In this document: in pieces, positions 34,263-45,110 of the stretch
How positions within the stretch are numbered: position 1 is the first letter of the stretch
Layout of the letters: each line of letters begins with the position of its first letter
Source: Polytrichum commune
Taxonomy: Eukaryota > Streptophyta > Polytrichopsida > Polytrichales > Polytrichaceae
Reading direction: 5' to 3'
Length of the DNA: 64,000 nucleotides
Assembly: GCA_950295325.1 (NCBI GenBank)
Contig: OX485807.1
Location: 47,768,440-47,832,439, forward strand
Notes under the pieces: model-generated
What the model saw: only the letters and a program-made list of their open reading frames with translations
Told to the model about the DNA's origin: nothing
The model's database searches: none
Translations under genes and position numbers: made by a program

Positions 34263-35706
34263 CGGAGTCCTCGGACACTCTTTGGGTCAAGCAACCTCAA
34301 ATTGGAACTGCAATGGCCCTCCACACTTTGACACTTCGGGATGTGGGATGCAGAGAGCTACTAGATTTGAGTTTGTTCCCAGTATTGAAAAAGTTGAGTA
34401 TTAGTTATTGTCGGAGTTTGGAGAGGTTGATCAACACTATGCCCATGACTAGGGTTCGGGAGATTTTTGAGCTCAACGAGCAAAAATCTGCCCCTTCACA
34501 TCTTCTACCGGTTTTTTTTAGGACTTGACCGGTTGCAAACATGTTGCCATTAATTTGGACCGGCCAATATCCTATAATTTTTTCAAGTGCCGGCTAACTT
34601 CCTCTTGATTAAAGTGACAACCGGCCAAAAACTTGGGCATTGATAAGTAAGCCGGTTTTCCAATGTAGGAAAATTATATCTACAAACAACATACACCATT
34701 CAACAACAACATCCAAAGAGCATGTCAACATACAACAATATTTTGTAATGATATCAACATCCAACAACATTGATCAACAATTCATTACATACAAGAAACA
34801 ACAACAATGATCAATAATTTATTTTTAGCAAGAGTTGAACCTAAAATAACCCATCAACTGGTTGATGGCCATGGATATACTCTTTTATCATACCTAGGTC
34901 CTAAACCTCATAATAGATTTGAGGCCACAAAATGATAAAAGAGTATTCTAACATACCATATTATATACAAAAATGAAATTCATCAACTGTTAGAGTCAAA
35001 ATCAGCAGTATCATCTTCACCTTTAAGAGGAAAACGCCCTGAAAGGTATCTCTGTGGATGTGAAAACAACCATCTAAACTTTAAAAAGTTCCTCCATAAA
35101 GCTATGGCTTTCATTAGTATGTTATCAAGATCACCACAGAGATCTTCCATAGACACACTCATGATACATTCTAAACGCTAGCTGTCAACAATGAAATGCA
35201 ATAATGAGGCAAAAGCTTCGCATGTCCGCTATTCACCATATCAATACAAGCCTACAACAAACACATAACCTAAACCCTAGAACCAGATGATATTTGACTC
35301 TATATGAATCAAACCGGATGAAATCCGCCAATTTCACAATTCATTCGGGTAAAAATCCTCCTCCTCAAAATGGTTGCCAGTTGAAATCCATTTTTTTTTT
35401 CAAAAGAAAAAGAAAAAGAGCTCCGGTTTCACATCCTCCACTTTCCCAATTCAACCGGACTTTTCACAAAACCAACCGACCGCCATTACACTAAATACCG
35501 GTTGTCCCCGGACATTGCCCATGACTGCTTTGGAGCGGCTTGAAATATTTTTCTGCCATGAACTGCAAGAAGTGCCCGATTTGAGTCACTGTAGACTTTT
35601 GAGATGCTGCTGGCTTTGTTTTTGTGAGAGGATGTCATTGACTACGGATGAGATTATCAAACTAGAAGCAATGTGTCCTAGACTAACATTAGACTTACAA
35701 TTCTAG
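34263..35706 (+). pseudogene. TNL LRR-exon fragment, copy 1
   Basis: 34313-34450 encodes MALHTLTLRDVGCRELLDL and then LFPVLKKLSISYCRSLERLI, colinear with the LRR C-terminus of the TNL at 55355-55494. 35527-35706 continues the same exon (..LERLEIFFCHELQEVPDL.., ending at a stop at 35704). The two parts are separated by a 1,065-bp insertion flanked by an 11-bp duplication. Upstream there is no promoter or NB-ARC; the sequence is fused to a transposon arm. It is a captured fragment, not a gene. A transcript could only come from transposon or flanking promoters. Confidence 0.85.
34451..35515. mobile_element. 1,065-bp insertion with 11-bp target duplication
   Basis: TGCCCATGACT occurs at 34440-34450 and again at 35516-35526, and the intact TNL has this sequence once (near 55484-55494). 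No clear terminal inverted repeats. The AT-rich, non-coding interior carries several CCGGTT words and a small stem (CTCTTTTATCAT/ATGATAAAAGAG, about 34877-34943). An 11-bp duplication would fit a Mutator-type or retroposed insertion; class unresolved. Confidence 0.8.
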
Positions 35707-35850
35707 CAAGCCATGGAAGAGGGCCAATTCATCGGGATTTTGATACTTGTAGTTGCAGGCCTGGAATGGGCATGGCAATGTACAATTGAATGAAACACAT
35801 GTGATTGAGACCACCCTACTTTCAGAGGCTTTGTCTCATACTCATCCATG

Positions 35851-38300
35851 CTATAAGTAGTTTGTCAGGGTGGTGGTGTTGTGATGTTGGGTGTTGTATG
35901 TGGTTATTTATGAGGTATATGCTGTTGAGGCTGTCGGTAAATATGTGTGTTTCTGTTTGTGTGATTTTTATGTTTTTGATAGCGAGGAGTATGGCATATA
36001 GTTCGGCTCTAAGTATATTCTGATAGCCTGGTAGTCGTTTTGCTATTCGGGTGTTATTATTGGGGCTATATACTCCCGATCCTGCAGTATTGCCCACAAT
36101 TTGTCCCTCGGAGTTTTTTGTTGGAGGGATGAAGGAGCCGTCTGTGTATACGCATTGTTGTGGGGGGAATTTGGGGGGGTGGGTGTATGTGTAAGTATTT
36201 GGTATTGGTATGGTGGTGTGATTATTAATGTGTGGTATATTTACTTTGGGGGTATTTTTCCATATATTGGAGAGTTTAACTTTATAGTGTGTGAGATTGG
36301 GCTTAATGGGGTGGGTGTCCATATGTGTGTTAGTTATTTGTTGCAAGATTTGTTTTAATGTGTGCGGGGTTCGGACGTTTGGACTTAATGTTACTTGGTT
36401 GTGTACACAAATGATTGATGTGAGTGCCGGTTCGTCGTATTGGTAGTATGTGGGCCATTCGGGTGTAGGTTTATATTTTATGGTGTGTGGTGGTATGGTT
36501 GCCATGACGTGTACGTCGGGTTTTGTGGCGAGTGGGAGGTTTTGTGTTGTCCAGTCTTTATGGTTGGCGATTAGGATGGTAACTGTTTTGGGGTCTTCTT
36601 TGGCGGCCATTCTGGTCCAGTGGATGGCTTCTAACGTTGTGTTGTAGTTCATGGAGAAAGCTAGTCCTATTCCTGTCCATTTAGAGGATTTTGCGTGGCC
36701 TAGTGAGCCGAATATTATGTCTCGGTTATGTGGGGAGTGGTATTGTGTTATTTGAATGGGACAGGTGAGGGGGGATGAATAGTAAGTGTGTGTGATTTGG
36801 AATGTTGTGATTAGTGTTTTGATGATTTCGGGGTGGAGTGTTTGATGTAGGTTTTGTGATTGAATTATCTTTGGTTTTTTCTTGGGAAGTATAGTGACAT
36901 ATCTTTGGAGGAGCTATAGTACTTCGGTTTCAAAATCTTGTGGTGGTGGGTGAAGGAAGTTAGTTAAATGTTGTTGTTTATTATGTGTGAATTGGCTCCA
37001 AAGCCATTGTAGTCTATCTATATTAATGGTGGCGATGTGGTTTCCATTTTGGTCATATACGTTGGCTACTGAGGTATTTATTTGGATAGTTGGTTTATTG
37101 ACTAGGATGTCTTTGTCCGGGTTACATTCCTGGGTGGAGGTTGTAAGGTTGGTGATTTTTAGTGGTGGTTGGATGAATTTCTTATCCTTAGTTTGGACAT
37201 GTGAAAGGTAGTTGGCATATGTTTTGGCCATTGTTTGTTCTAGTAGGGTGTTGTTGTATTGTGTTATGGTTAGTAGGTTGTGATCAAGTAGGATATTATC
37301 CGGGTGTAAAAGGTCTTATTCATTGCGCCATTGTTGTATGGTATTGTTCGTGTTTTGCCATAGGCATAAGTATGATTTATTAATGGCTTGCGCACCCCAC
37401 TTATCTTTTCTGGTAGTGGTTTTTTCCTTTATTATTTTGTGTATGGCTCGACCTAATGGTGGGTCTAGTTGTTGTATGTTTGTTAGGTTTGTTGGTGGTG
37501 GTGGTTGTATGGTGTTTTGGGGCGTGTGAGGTTGTGAGTGTGGGAATAGAGTTTGTGCTTGGTGTAGTGCTGCTTTGATGGTTTTGGGGGCATGTTTGTA
37601 TATGGTGTGGAATTCTTCCGGTGTGAGTATGGCATTGGTGGTTGTATTTTGAATTTGTATTAGGGTTGTAATACCATATGTGTATAATTTATCGAGGAAT
37701 TTTTGGGATTGTGTTTTGGATTCTTCTGTTAAGCTGGCATATGTAGGGGTAGATTTCCATTTTAGTTCGAGTTGGGTTTGTTTTATGGGGAATGCTTTGC
37801 TTGCGGTGGTTATGTGTATCTCGTATTATTTGTTCAATAAAAAGAGCGTGCGGGCTATGGGTGATCTTGAGCAGGCTTGTTGTTTTAGTTTTGGTAGATG
37901 TAGGGAGCCCCCGTATTTGGCCGTGATATATTTAGTTAGGCCTTGATATATGATGCCCAATTGACCTTGGTCGTTAAGAGCTTGTAACAATTGCTGGCCT
38001 ATGCAATGTATGTAGTCCGGTAGTAAAGAGGTGGCGTTTATACCAAAGTTTTCGTGGGAGAGGTGAGTAAGGATATTGGTTGTGCTTCTAGGTATTCTAC
38101 ATGCCTCTTTAGTGATTTTGCTAATTATTTTGTCGAGTTTTTTGATATCTGGTTTTGAGAAGGGTACTGCATAGTACGCGTATGCAATGCGGGGCTTGAT
38201 AAATGTGTTGAGAATTTGTATTTTTTGTTTTAGGTTGGCCGGAGAGTTGGCAAGTAGTTGTCCTTGTTGTTTGGCTTTCTTTAATGTAACTAACTTCCAT
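35851..38300 (-). mobile_element. Non-LTR retrotransposon fragment L1a
   Basis: Minus-strand copy of the same family as 40141-45110, homologous to about 41385-43860 of it. 38300-37826 encodes the region after the reverse transcriptase core (..KQKIQILNTFIKPRIAYAYY..), and 36652-35860 encodes the start of an RNase H domain with YTDGSF, RAELYAILLAI and FTDSLN. It is cut at both ends: the RNase H stops just after HHHPDKLLIA, and the catalytic RT core is absent. Stops and frameshifts are frequent. It joins TNL 3' flank on the left and the left flank of Mutator-like copy 2 on the right, without an obvious target duplication. Such double truncation is unusual for 5'-truncated retroposition and suggests recombination. 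Confidence 0.85.
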
Positions 38301-38539
38301 ATTAACTTAGTATACCTAGCTACCTCTTCTAAGCATGCAACCGATTCGGAGCATTGGAGTGCGCGTCTACAAAATTTCACACAAGCGAGTAGTTTGTGTT
38401 GTCATAAAATAATTCATCTTTTTGCAAATACGAGGTTGAGTTAGGTCTCTAATTAATTTCAACATGTGGCTTGGAACCTACATACTATTCTAGGTGTTTT
38501 CATTCCATGAGTGAGAGATGTTCATATCTAATGATTTTT
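38297..38539 (+). repeat. Duplicated flank of the Mutator-like element (copy 2)
   Basis: Closely matches 57271-57509, including CTAGCTACCTCTTC, GGAGTGCGCGT and ATTCCATGAGTGAGAGATGT. In both places it ends with ATGATTTTT directly before GGAGGACGTT. Shared flanking DNA means copies 2 and 3 were produced by segmental duplication, not by two transpositions. Confidence 0.85.
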
Positions 38540-38553
38540 GGAGGACGTTAAGT

Positions 38554-38781
38554 CCTATGATCGGGGAGAACCGGTAGTTAGTTACAGATGAACTGGTTGA
38601 GTTTGAGAAATAACTGGTTGAAGTTCGCGACTGCAGGAAAATCACCGATTATTTTAGAGGAATTTATAGAATAGACCCCAATTTAATAAAGGAAAACTGA
38701 AGGATGTCAACATGTAACCGGTTGGACTTGCAAACACTAGGATCTCAACCGATTATGCCCAAAAATCTCCCCGATCACTGG
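38554..38781 (-). mobile_element. Repeat family I, copy I3, inside a MULE terminal repeat
   Basis: The ends CCTATGATCGGGGAGA and, inverted, CCAGTGATCGGGGAGA match at 14 of 16 positions. They are flanked by TTAAGT (38548-38553) and TTAAAT (38782-38787). Copy 3 has no insertion at this point, so the empty site is known. At 228 bp and non-coding it behaves as a MITE; family members also lie at 4375 and 17090. Confidence 0.75.
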
Positions 38782-39973
38782 TTAAATCCCCCCCCCCCCC
38801 ACACACACACACAAACTTTTTGGGGGAGGTAGGTTCGGGCAGGGTGGCCGCCCGTCGAAAGAATCTAGACTTTCTAGACCCGATTGAATATTGTTGGCCG
38901 CCCACCCGACTTCAAAAAACCTATAATTGGCCTTGCATTCTTGGGGGCCACTTATATTGAGTACACTACACCTTCAAGGTCCAAAATCCAATATATATGT
39001 TCACTACCATTGACTAAATAAGCAATTGACTAGGATTTCATTTTCAAAATGAAACCGCCAACAAAACATGTAATTAACTCAGAATTCAAAAATTCAACAA
39101 AACTCTCATTAACATTGAAGTTATAATTTTTGTGACTTACAATTGAAAGGGCCTTTCTCATTCTAATATGAAACTCAAATTAGTATTTAAAATATGAAAT
39201 AATAATTAAGTTAGCATTAAAAATGTCAAATATTATAGTCTAGTTAATACCTTCTACTTTCACAAAGTATTCATATGCATTTAAACTAATTAAGTGTGAC
39301 TGAATGTAACTAAGTCTAATAAATTATGATTAGTCATAATTAAGCCCAATTAAATCAGAAAGTAAGCCTACCAAATTAATAAAGCCTAGTAAATTATAAG
39401 TAGTTTTACTGGAGTTGATTCCAATAAATCATTATTAATTCTTGTAAGTACATTTTATAATTAATTAGTCTTAATTAATTTGGTAAGTATGCTTTCTTAT
39501 CTAATTGAGCTCAATTTGAATGATTCAGGATTAATTATACTTAATTACACACAATCACACTTAATTTAGTTTAAATGCGTATGAAAACTTTGTGAAAGCA
39601 GAAGGTAATAACTAAAATATTATGATATTTACCATATTAAAAGTAAATCACTAATTTTAGGTCCCCTTTAGAATAACAAAGACCCTTTCAATGGTAAGTC
39701 ACAAAAATTATAACATGAGCGCTAATGAGGGTTTTGTAATATTTTTGATTCCCAAGTTAATTACATGCTTTACTGGTGCTTTCACTTTGAAAATAAAATC
39801 CTAGTCAATGGCTTATTTATTCACTGAAAGTGAACACATATATTGGATTTTGGACCTTGAAGGTGAAGTGCACTCAATATGGAATTTGTGGATAAGTGGC
39901 CTTCAAGACTGCAAGGGCAATGATTTTTTTGAAGTCGGGCAGGCGGGCAACAATTTTCGGTCAAGTCCAAAAC

Positions 39974-40140
39974 ATCGAAGTCCTCGGATAGTCTTTGGGT
40001 CGACCAACCTCGAATTGGAACTGCAATGGCGCTACACATTTTGACATTTGGGGAAGTGGAAAAGTGGGGAAGTGAGGATGCACAAAGCTACGAGATTAAG
40101 TAGAATGAGTTTGTTCCCGAAATTGAAAGAGTTAAGAATC
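39974..40140 (+). pseudogene. TNL LRR-exon fragment, copy 2
   Basis: Begins at the same transposon/LRR junction as copies 1 and 3 (..AACATCGAAGTCCTCGGA). It contains the GTCTTTGGGTCGACCAACCT segment and degenerate LFPKLKELRI coding (TTGTTCCCGAAATTGAAAGA). A small duplication (GAAGTGGAAAAGTGGG.. near 40055-40075) breaks the frame. It ends abruptly at the retrotransposon. Non-functional. Confidence 0.8.
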
Positions 40141-40399
40141 AAAGCTCCAAAGGTAACATTCTAACCAAACCCATAGACATAGCCAATGAAATATACCATA
40201 TCCAACAAACATCATTCCATAGGCAAGCCCATTATGTAAAGATATCATAGACCATCCAAACGCATGCATGTGCGCCATACGCAAATACCCATGGTACACA
40301 AATATTGGAATCATACTTGACAAAAGAGGCCCACATAACACATTTATTAGCACCCAATTCACTCGGGAAATATATAACAACCGCGTCAAAATACTAACT

Positions 40400-41700
40400 C
40401 GGGGAAAGCCCTCGGCCCGGATAACATACCAAACGACAAATATAGAAATTCTACCCCCACAATTCTACGATATGCTCTTCCTATTCTTTCAGCAATGCTA
40501 CAAACAAAGATAAATCCCAAACTTCTGAAAACACAATAAAACCATCATACTACATAAATAAAACGACCCCATCCACCTAGCCAACTATAGACCAATCGCC
40601 CTCGCCAACACCATATATAAATTATTTACTAATATCATAACAACTCTCCTTACAAATTATGGAGAAAAACATAAATTATTACACTTTAGTCAAGAAGGCT
40701 TCCAACCTCAACGAAACACATCCCGACAAATCCAAATGATCATCGCCGCCCTCGAAGATGCTAGACTCACCACCAAGGATATCTACCTTACATACATTGA
40801 CTTCCGCAACACCTTCGGATCCATCGACCACGCCCGCTTACTTGCCCTCATGGAAGACCTAGGCTTTTCCATAGACGCAGTAGAAATAGTTGACAACATC
40901 TACAAAAACTCTACCACTTCCTTCGCCGGTAATACCTTTGGTATAACATCCCCAATAAAAATAAGTCGCGGCACTATACAAGGGGACATTCTTAGCCCCT
41001 ATCTATTTATCATATTCCTTGAACCTCTACTCCGATGGTTAGAAAAAGACAACCTCGGATATTACTTTAATACATTCACATCCACATGCACCACCACAGC
41101 ATATGCGGACGACTTAGCAATATTAACCGACAACATATAAAACATTCAACTCCAAATCACAAAACTACAAAAATTTGCGGAATGGTCACATATGGACCTC
41201 AACCTTTCAAATACGCCATTACAGGATGCCCCAATAAATCAAAACTAAAACCTAACACATTCAAAGCATACATCCAATCACAAAACGTCACATATAAAAC
41301 CAAAAACTTCCCCACCCTCATACAAAATGTACCATACACATATCTAGGTATCCAACTCATACCATCCCTCAAATGGAACTTACAAAGGGAAGTCACTCTC
41401 CAAAAAGCTAAACAACAAAGTAAACTACTATCACTATCCCCAGCCAGTCTCAAACAAAAAATCAAGATACTAAACACAGTTAAAAAACCCCGTATAGCAT
41501 ATGCATATTATGCAGTCTCATTCTCCAAACCCGACATTACGAAATTGGATAAAATTATAGGCAAACTAACCAAAGAAATATGCAACATACCCAAAAGCTC
41601 TGCCAACATCCTCACGCACCTCACAAATGAAAACTTTGGCATCGGAGTCTCCTCCCTCCTACCCGACTACATACACTGCATAGCCCAATAATTACTACAA
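40400..41700 (+). pseudogene. Reverse transcriptase of L1b (broken)
   Basis: The RT motif series is readable across frames: ALGPDNIPN (about 40410), NYRPIALANTIYKLF (about 40584), QEGFQPQRNTSRQIQ (about 40690), YIDFRNTFGSIDHARLL (motif with the first catalytic Asp), SRGTIQGDILSPYLF, and TAYADDLAILT near 41096-41128 with the YADD box. The thumb-side PYTYLGIQLIPSLKW follows at about 41331. A frameshift lies soon after GPDNIPN, a TAA at 41138 follows the YADD region, and another frameshift lies near 41210. The longest intact pieces are 40736-41140 and 41086-41691. The RGTIQGD box (usually RGTRQGD) is a small oddity. The gene copies LINE RNA at a nicked target in active relatives; this copy cannot. 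Confidence 0.85.
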
Positions 41701-41874
41701 GCCCTTAACGATCCATGCCAACTAGGCGACATATATCAAGGCCTAACTAAATACATAGCAGCTAAATACGGAGGCTCACTCCACCTCCCGAAACTTAAAC
41801 AACAAGCATGAACAAGGTCACCCATAGCCCGAACCCTCTTCCTACTCAGAAAAGAATACGAAATACATGTTACC

Positions 41875-42784
41875 ATGGCCAATCGAGCATTCCCCCTTAA
41901 GAAAACCCCACTAGAACAAGCATGGTTGTCCAACCCAATATATACCATCCTTGATGATGCCTCCAAAACAAAATCCCAAAAATACCTAGACAAACTTTAC
42001 ACACATGGCATTACAACACTAGCACAAATTCAAAACAAGAACACCACGGCCATACTCACACGAGAGGAATACCGAAACATATACAAACACATACCCAAAA
42101 CCACCAAAGAAGCCCTACACCAAGCCACAATAATATTCCCGGTCACAACAACACCCAACCTCCTTGAAAATCATCCCCAACCACCACACACAACACCCAC
42201 AAATAACACTCTAGACCTTAACCACCAACCCCACCACGCGGACTCCACACTAGGGCGGGCCATCCATGAAATAGTTGATATGAAAATCACCAATAGAAAG
42301 GACAAATGGGGAGCACAAGCCCTTAAGAGAAAATATCTATGTCAATGGCTCACCATGCATGGCACCACACAACAATGGCGCCTTGAGGAGGACCTCTTAC
42401 ACCCGGACAACATCCTTTTAGAACAGAACCTCCTACTAATAACAAGATACCACACCACCACCCATAAACAAAAAGCCACCCAAACATATGACAACTACCT
42501 CAACTACATCCAAAGAAAAGATAAAAAAACACATACACCCCCCGCTTAGGATCACCAACCTCAAAACTTCCACACAAGAATATAACCAGGACAAAGATAT
42601 CATTACCAATAAACCCACCATACAAACAAGCGCCGCGGAATCCCACATATACGACCAAAATGGACAATTCCTCGCCACCATTACCACGGAAAGACTAGAA
42701 TGGCTATGGGCATGCTTCTCTCGAAACAATCTAACCCGCCTAACCAACTTCCTACATCCCCCAGTACAAAACTTCGAAACATAA
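41875..42784 (+). pseudogene. Linker region of L1b between RT and RNase H
   Basis: Two overlapping frames (41875-42549 and 42488-42784) continue the retrotransposon polyprotein after the RT. They have conserved counterparts in the L1a fragment: the TITTERLEWLW-type stretch here corresponds to ATINIDRLQWLW in L1a. The segment also contains KWGAQALKRKYLCQWL. No catalytic motif is visible and no named domain is recognised. The overlap marks a frameshift near 42500. Confidence 0.6.
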
Positions 42785-43443
42785 ATATTATGGCTCATAC
42801 AAAGATACATTACCATACTCCCCAAGAAAAAACCTAAACACATACTACCTAACAACCAACACCATACAATACACCCAGAAATCACCAAACTACTTATAGA
42901 CTCCTTCAAAATCACACACTCATACTATTCCTCCCCACTCACATGTCCCACACAACTCACACAATACCACTCCCCACACACCCGCGACATGCTATTCGGA
43001 TCCCTAGGCCATGCACAATCATCCAAATGGAGCGGTAGGGGCCTAGCATTCCCAACAGACTACAATACAACCTTACAAGCCATTCATTGGGCCCGAATGG
43101 CCGCCAAAGAAGATACACAAACAAGCACAATCCTAATAATTAACCACCAAAATTGGACACCACAAAAATTAACCTTCACCAAAGGGGCAGATATCCACGT
43201 TATCTCTACCATACCACCTCATACCATACAATATAAACCCACGCCAGAATGGCCACAATATTATCAATATACGGAACCATCACTCACATCCATCATATAC
43301 ATACACAACCAGCTAACCCCAACACTACACCAACAATTCCCAAACAATCTAAATAAAATCCTAAAAAGAATTACCAACACCCACATAGACATCCATCCCA
43401 TTCTACCCACTCCCAACAATTATCACATTAAATTTTCCAAAAC

Positions 43444-44931
43444 ATGGAAAACTACTCCTATAAGCCACACCACCCCCCCCCCCCACACAACAATATAACA
43501 CTACCCCTACCCCCCGCATACAACCACATACACCCCCTCAAATACCACCCACAACAATGCATATATACGGACGGATCCTTCATCCCACCTTCCAAAAATT
43601 CCGAGGGGCAAATAGTCGGCAATATCGCGGGCTCAGGGGTATACAGTCCCAACAACAATACCCAAATAGCCGAAAGATTACCAGGATATCCCAATATTCT
43701 AAGAGCCGAGCTCAACGCCATACTTATAGCCATAAAAACTATACAAACCACCCAAATAGACACACATATATTCACCGACAGCCTCAACAACATCTACCTA
43801 ATAAACAACCACATCCAACACCCAACGTCTCAACACCACCACCCCGATAAATTACTCATCGCAGCCATCGTTCACCAAATATATTGGACCCCACACATGA
43901 TACACATACACAAAGTACGCGCACACACGGGAATTAGAGGCAATGAAATGGCGGACACACTAGCCAACGAAGGGACACTCAAAGACAAACCGGAAAACAC
44001 GCCATACATACACATAGCACACGCTACCCCCTACTGGCTAGCAACCTCCCCCACGGCTACACATGATGGAGCCATCCGCAACCTCCACACATTCATAATG
44101 AAAGATCACGAAAACCGAGAAACTTCACTAGCCAAACAAAAATTCCCATACGTAGCCAAATGGCTCTCGAATGAAGAAATCAATCAAAAACTCTCCAACC
44201 ATTTTTGGAAACATGATAAAATACCCGACACACAAATTACCCAAACTCTAAAATTTAGATATGCCCAATACATGGGTAACCATAGGAAAAAAATGTTTTG
44301 GCCCCTTAAATACCAAAACCCCAATTGCACACTATGTCGCACCAATGATAGAGACACATGGCCACACCTATTATCCACATGCGAACACCCATACCTAAAA
44401 GGCCTACGAATCGCAAGACACAATAAAGCAACCCACCTCATTGCCCAAACCTTACAAGCCAATAAAAACACCAGGTTCTTCACCTTGACCAATGCGGGCA
44501 AACTACCCAACCAACCCCAAGACCAAACAATTCCCGATTGGCTCCTCCAGTGTATATGTACGCAAAAACCATATCAATGTCAAGCCAAATTAAGACCATA
44601 CATAATGTGCATTATCGGAGCTCCCAACCACACGCAAACCCCAATACTACCCTCCCCAAGCCACACCGTACAATTCATTGAATTCACCTACTGCCATGAT
44701 AGATTCCCCAAACAAGCCCGCACACGCAAACACAACAAATATGACCCACTAATTACCACACTAAGAGCTAACGGATGGAATACCAACCCCCTCATTACTA
44801 TCACCGCAGGAGTAAGAGGTGTTATTCACGAAAACTCCATCGAACAATTAACCAACCTGAAAATCCCCAAAACCCACATCAAAACCCTCATGAAAAACAT
44901 ACACCAAAATGCCATTAAATACCTTACCTAA
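43444..44931 (+). CDS. RNase H and CCHC C-terminal part of L1b
   Basis: An open 495-codon stretch, the best preserved part of the element. The RNase H domain spans roughly residues 38-178 and retains the catalytic set: Asp43 in YTDGSF, Glu89 in RAELNAIL, Asp112 in FTDSLN, and Asp171 with His161 in KVRAHTGIRGNEMAD. In active elements it removes the RNA strand after reverse transcription. A C-terminal CX2C-X9-H-X4-C finger (Cys295, Cys298, His308, Cys313) is typical of LINE polyproteins. The first Met is arbitrary: homologous coding runs upstream in another frame (42989-43498), ending at a C12 run near 43473 that probably caused the frameshift. The native protein would be fused to the RT. Strong A/C bias gives His-, Thr-, Pro- and Asn-rich composition. 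Confidence 0.85.
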   Translation: MENYSYKPHHPPPPHNNITLPLPPAYNHIHPLKYHPQQCIYTDGSFIPPSKNSEGQIVGNIAGSGVYSPNNNTQIAERLPGYPNILRAELNAILIAIKTIQTTQIDTHIFTDSLNNIYLINNHIQHPTSQHHHPDKLLIAAIVHQIYWTPHMIHIHKVRAHTGIRGNEMADTLANEGTLKDKPENTPYIHIAHATPYWLATSPTATHDGAIRNLHTFIMKDHENRETSLAKQKFPYVAKWLSNEEINQKLSNHFWKHDKIPDTQITQTLKFRYAQYMGNHRKKMFWPLKYQNPNCTLCRTNDRDTWPHLLSTCEHPYLKGLRIARHNKATHLIAQTLQANKNTRFFTLTNAGKLPNQPQDQTIPDWLLQCICTQKPYQCQAKLRPYIMCIIGAPNHTQTPILPSPSHTVQFIEFTYCHDRFPKQARTRKHNKYDPLITTLRANGWNTNPLITITAGVRGVIHENSIEQLTNLKIPKTHIKTLMKNIHQNAIKYLT

Positions 44932-45053
44932 TTGGTCTTAAATAAAAGGAAACTTGACAACAAACAAACCCCTATCCCACCGCAATAAGGTGGAAATTAT
45001 TTTGTACTACACCAGAGCCCACCTCCCACAGGAGGCATAACACCCAATATTGC

Positions 45054-45071
45054 ATCTCGGAGTCCCGAGAT
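45054..45071 (+). other. Hairpin near the L1b 3' end
   Basis: ATCTCGG-AGTC-CCGAGAT is a perfect 7-bp stem with a 4-nt loop, preceded by CCTCCCACAGGAGG (a second small stem) at about 45022-45035. Stems in LINE 3' regions can serve as RT recognition signals; that role is inference here. Confidence 0.5.
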
Positions 45072-45110
45072 CAATATAGGGTTAACGGGCTCACATTCAC
45101 GCCGGTATGT

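Larger units (their letters stand above)
34070..35850 (+). mobile_element. Mutator-like element copy 1 (partial, LRR-bearing)
   Basis: It begins inside the inner right arm (TTTGAAAATGAAATCCTAGT) and runs to the transposon/LRR junction near 34263. TNL 3' exon sequence follows (interrupted by a 1,065-bp insertion), then the TNL 3' flank to CTCATACTCATCCATG at about 35850. There it is cut off by the retrotransposon fragment. The left terminus and core are missing. Confidence 0.75.
38540..40140 (+). mobile_element. Mutator-like element copy 2 (left part, LRR-bearing)
   Basis: The left terminus GGAGGACGTTAAGT starts at 38540. The long left repeat (interrupted by a family I insertion, 38554-38781) reaches about 39065. 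An AT-rich core follows to about 39780, then the inverted inner right arm to about 39973 and LRR exon sequence to about 40140, where the retrotransposon starts. The core is nearly identical to 57800-58500 of copy 3. The right half is missing. Confidence 0.8.
40141..45110 (+). mobile_element. Non-LTR retrotransposon L1b, 5'-truncated and decayed
   Basis: About 5 kb carrying, in order, a reverse transcriptase (about 40400-41700), a linker region, an RNase H (about 43550-43970), a CCHC-type C-terminal domain and a short 3' region. No ORF1 and no endonuclease domain are visible, so it is 5'-truncated or rearranged; its left end lies within LRR exon sequence. The coding strand is extremely rich in A and C and poor in G and T. 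Several stops and frameshifts in the RT part make it inactive as it stands. No poly(A) tail was found; a hairpin lies near the 3' end. Confidence 0.85.

Noticed and set aside
42436-42915. 159-codon antisense frame in the retrotransposon
   Set aside because: Opposite strand of a coding region with extreme base bias; the sense strand carries the retrotransposon protein.
43473-43490. C12 run as a programmed frameshift site
   Set aside because: Tempting between the upstream frame and the RNase H frame, but the element has many other lesions, so simple slippage decay is the plainer reading.
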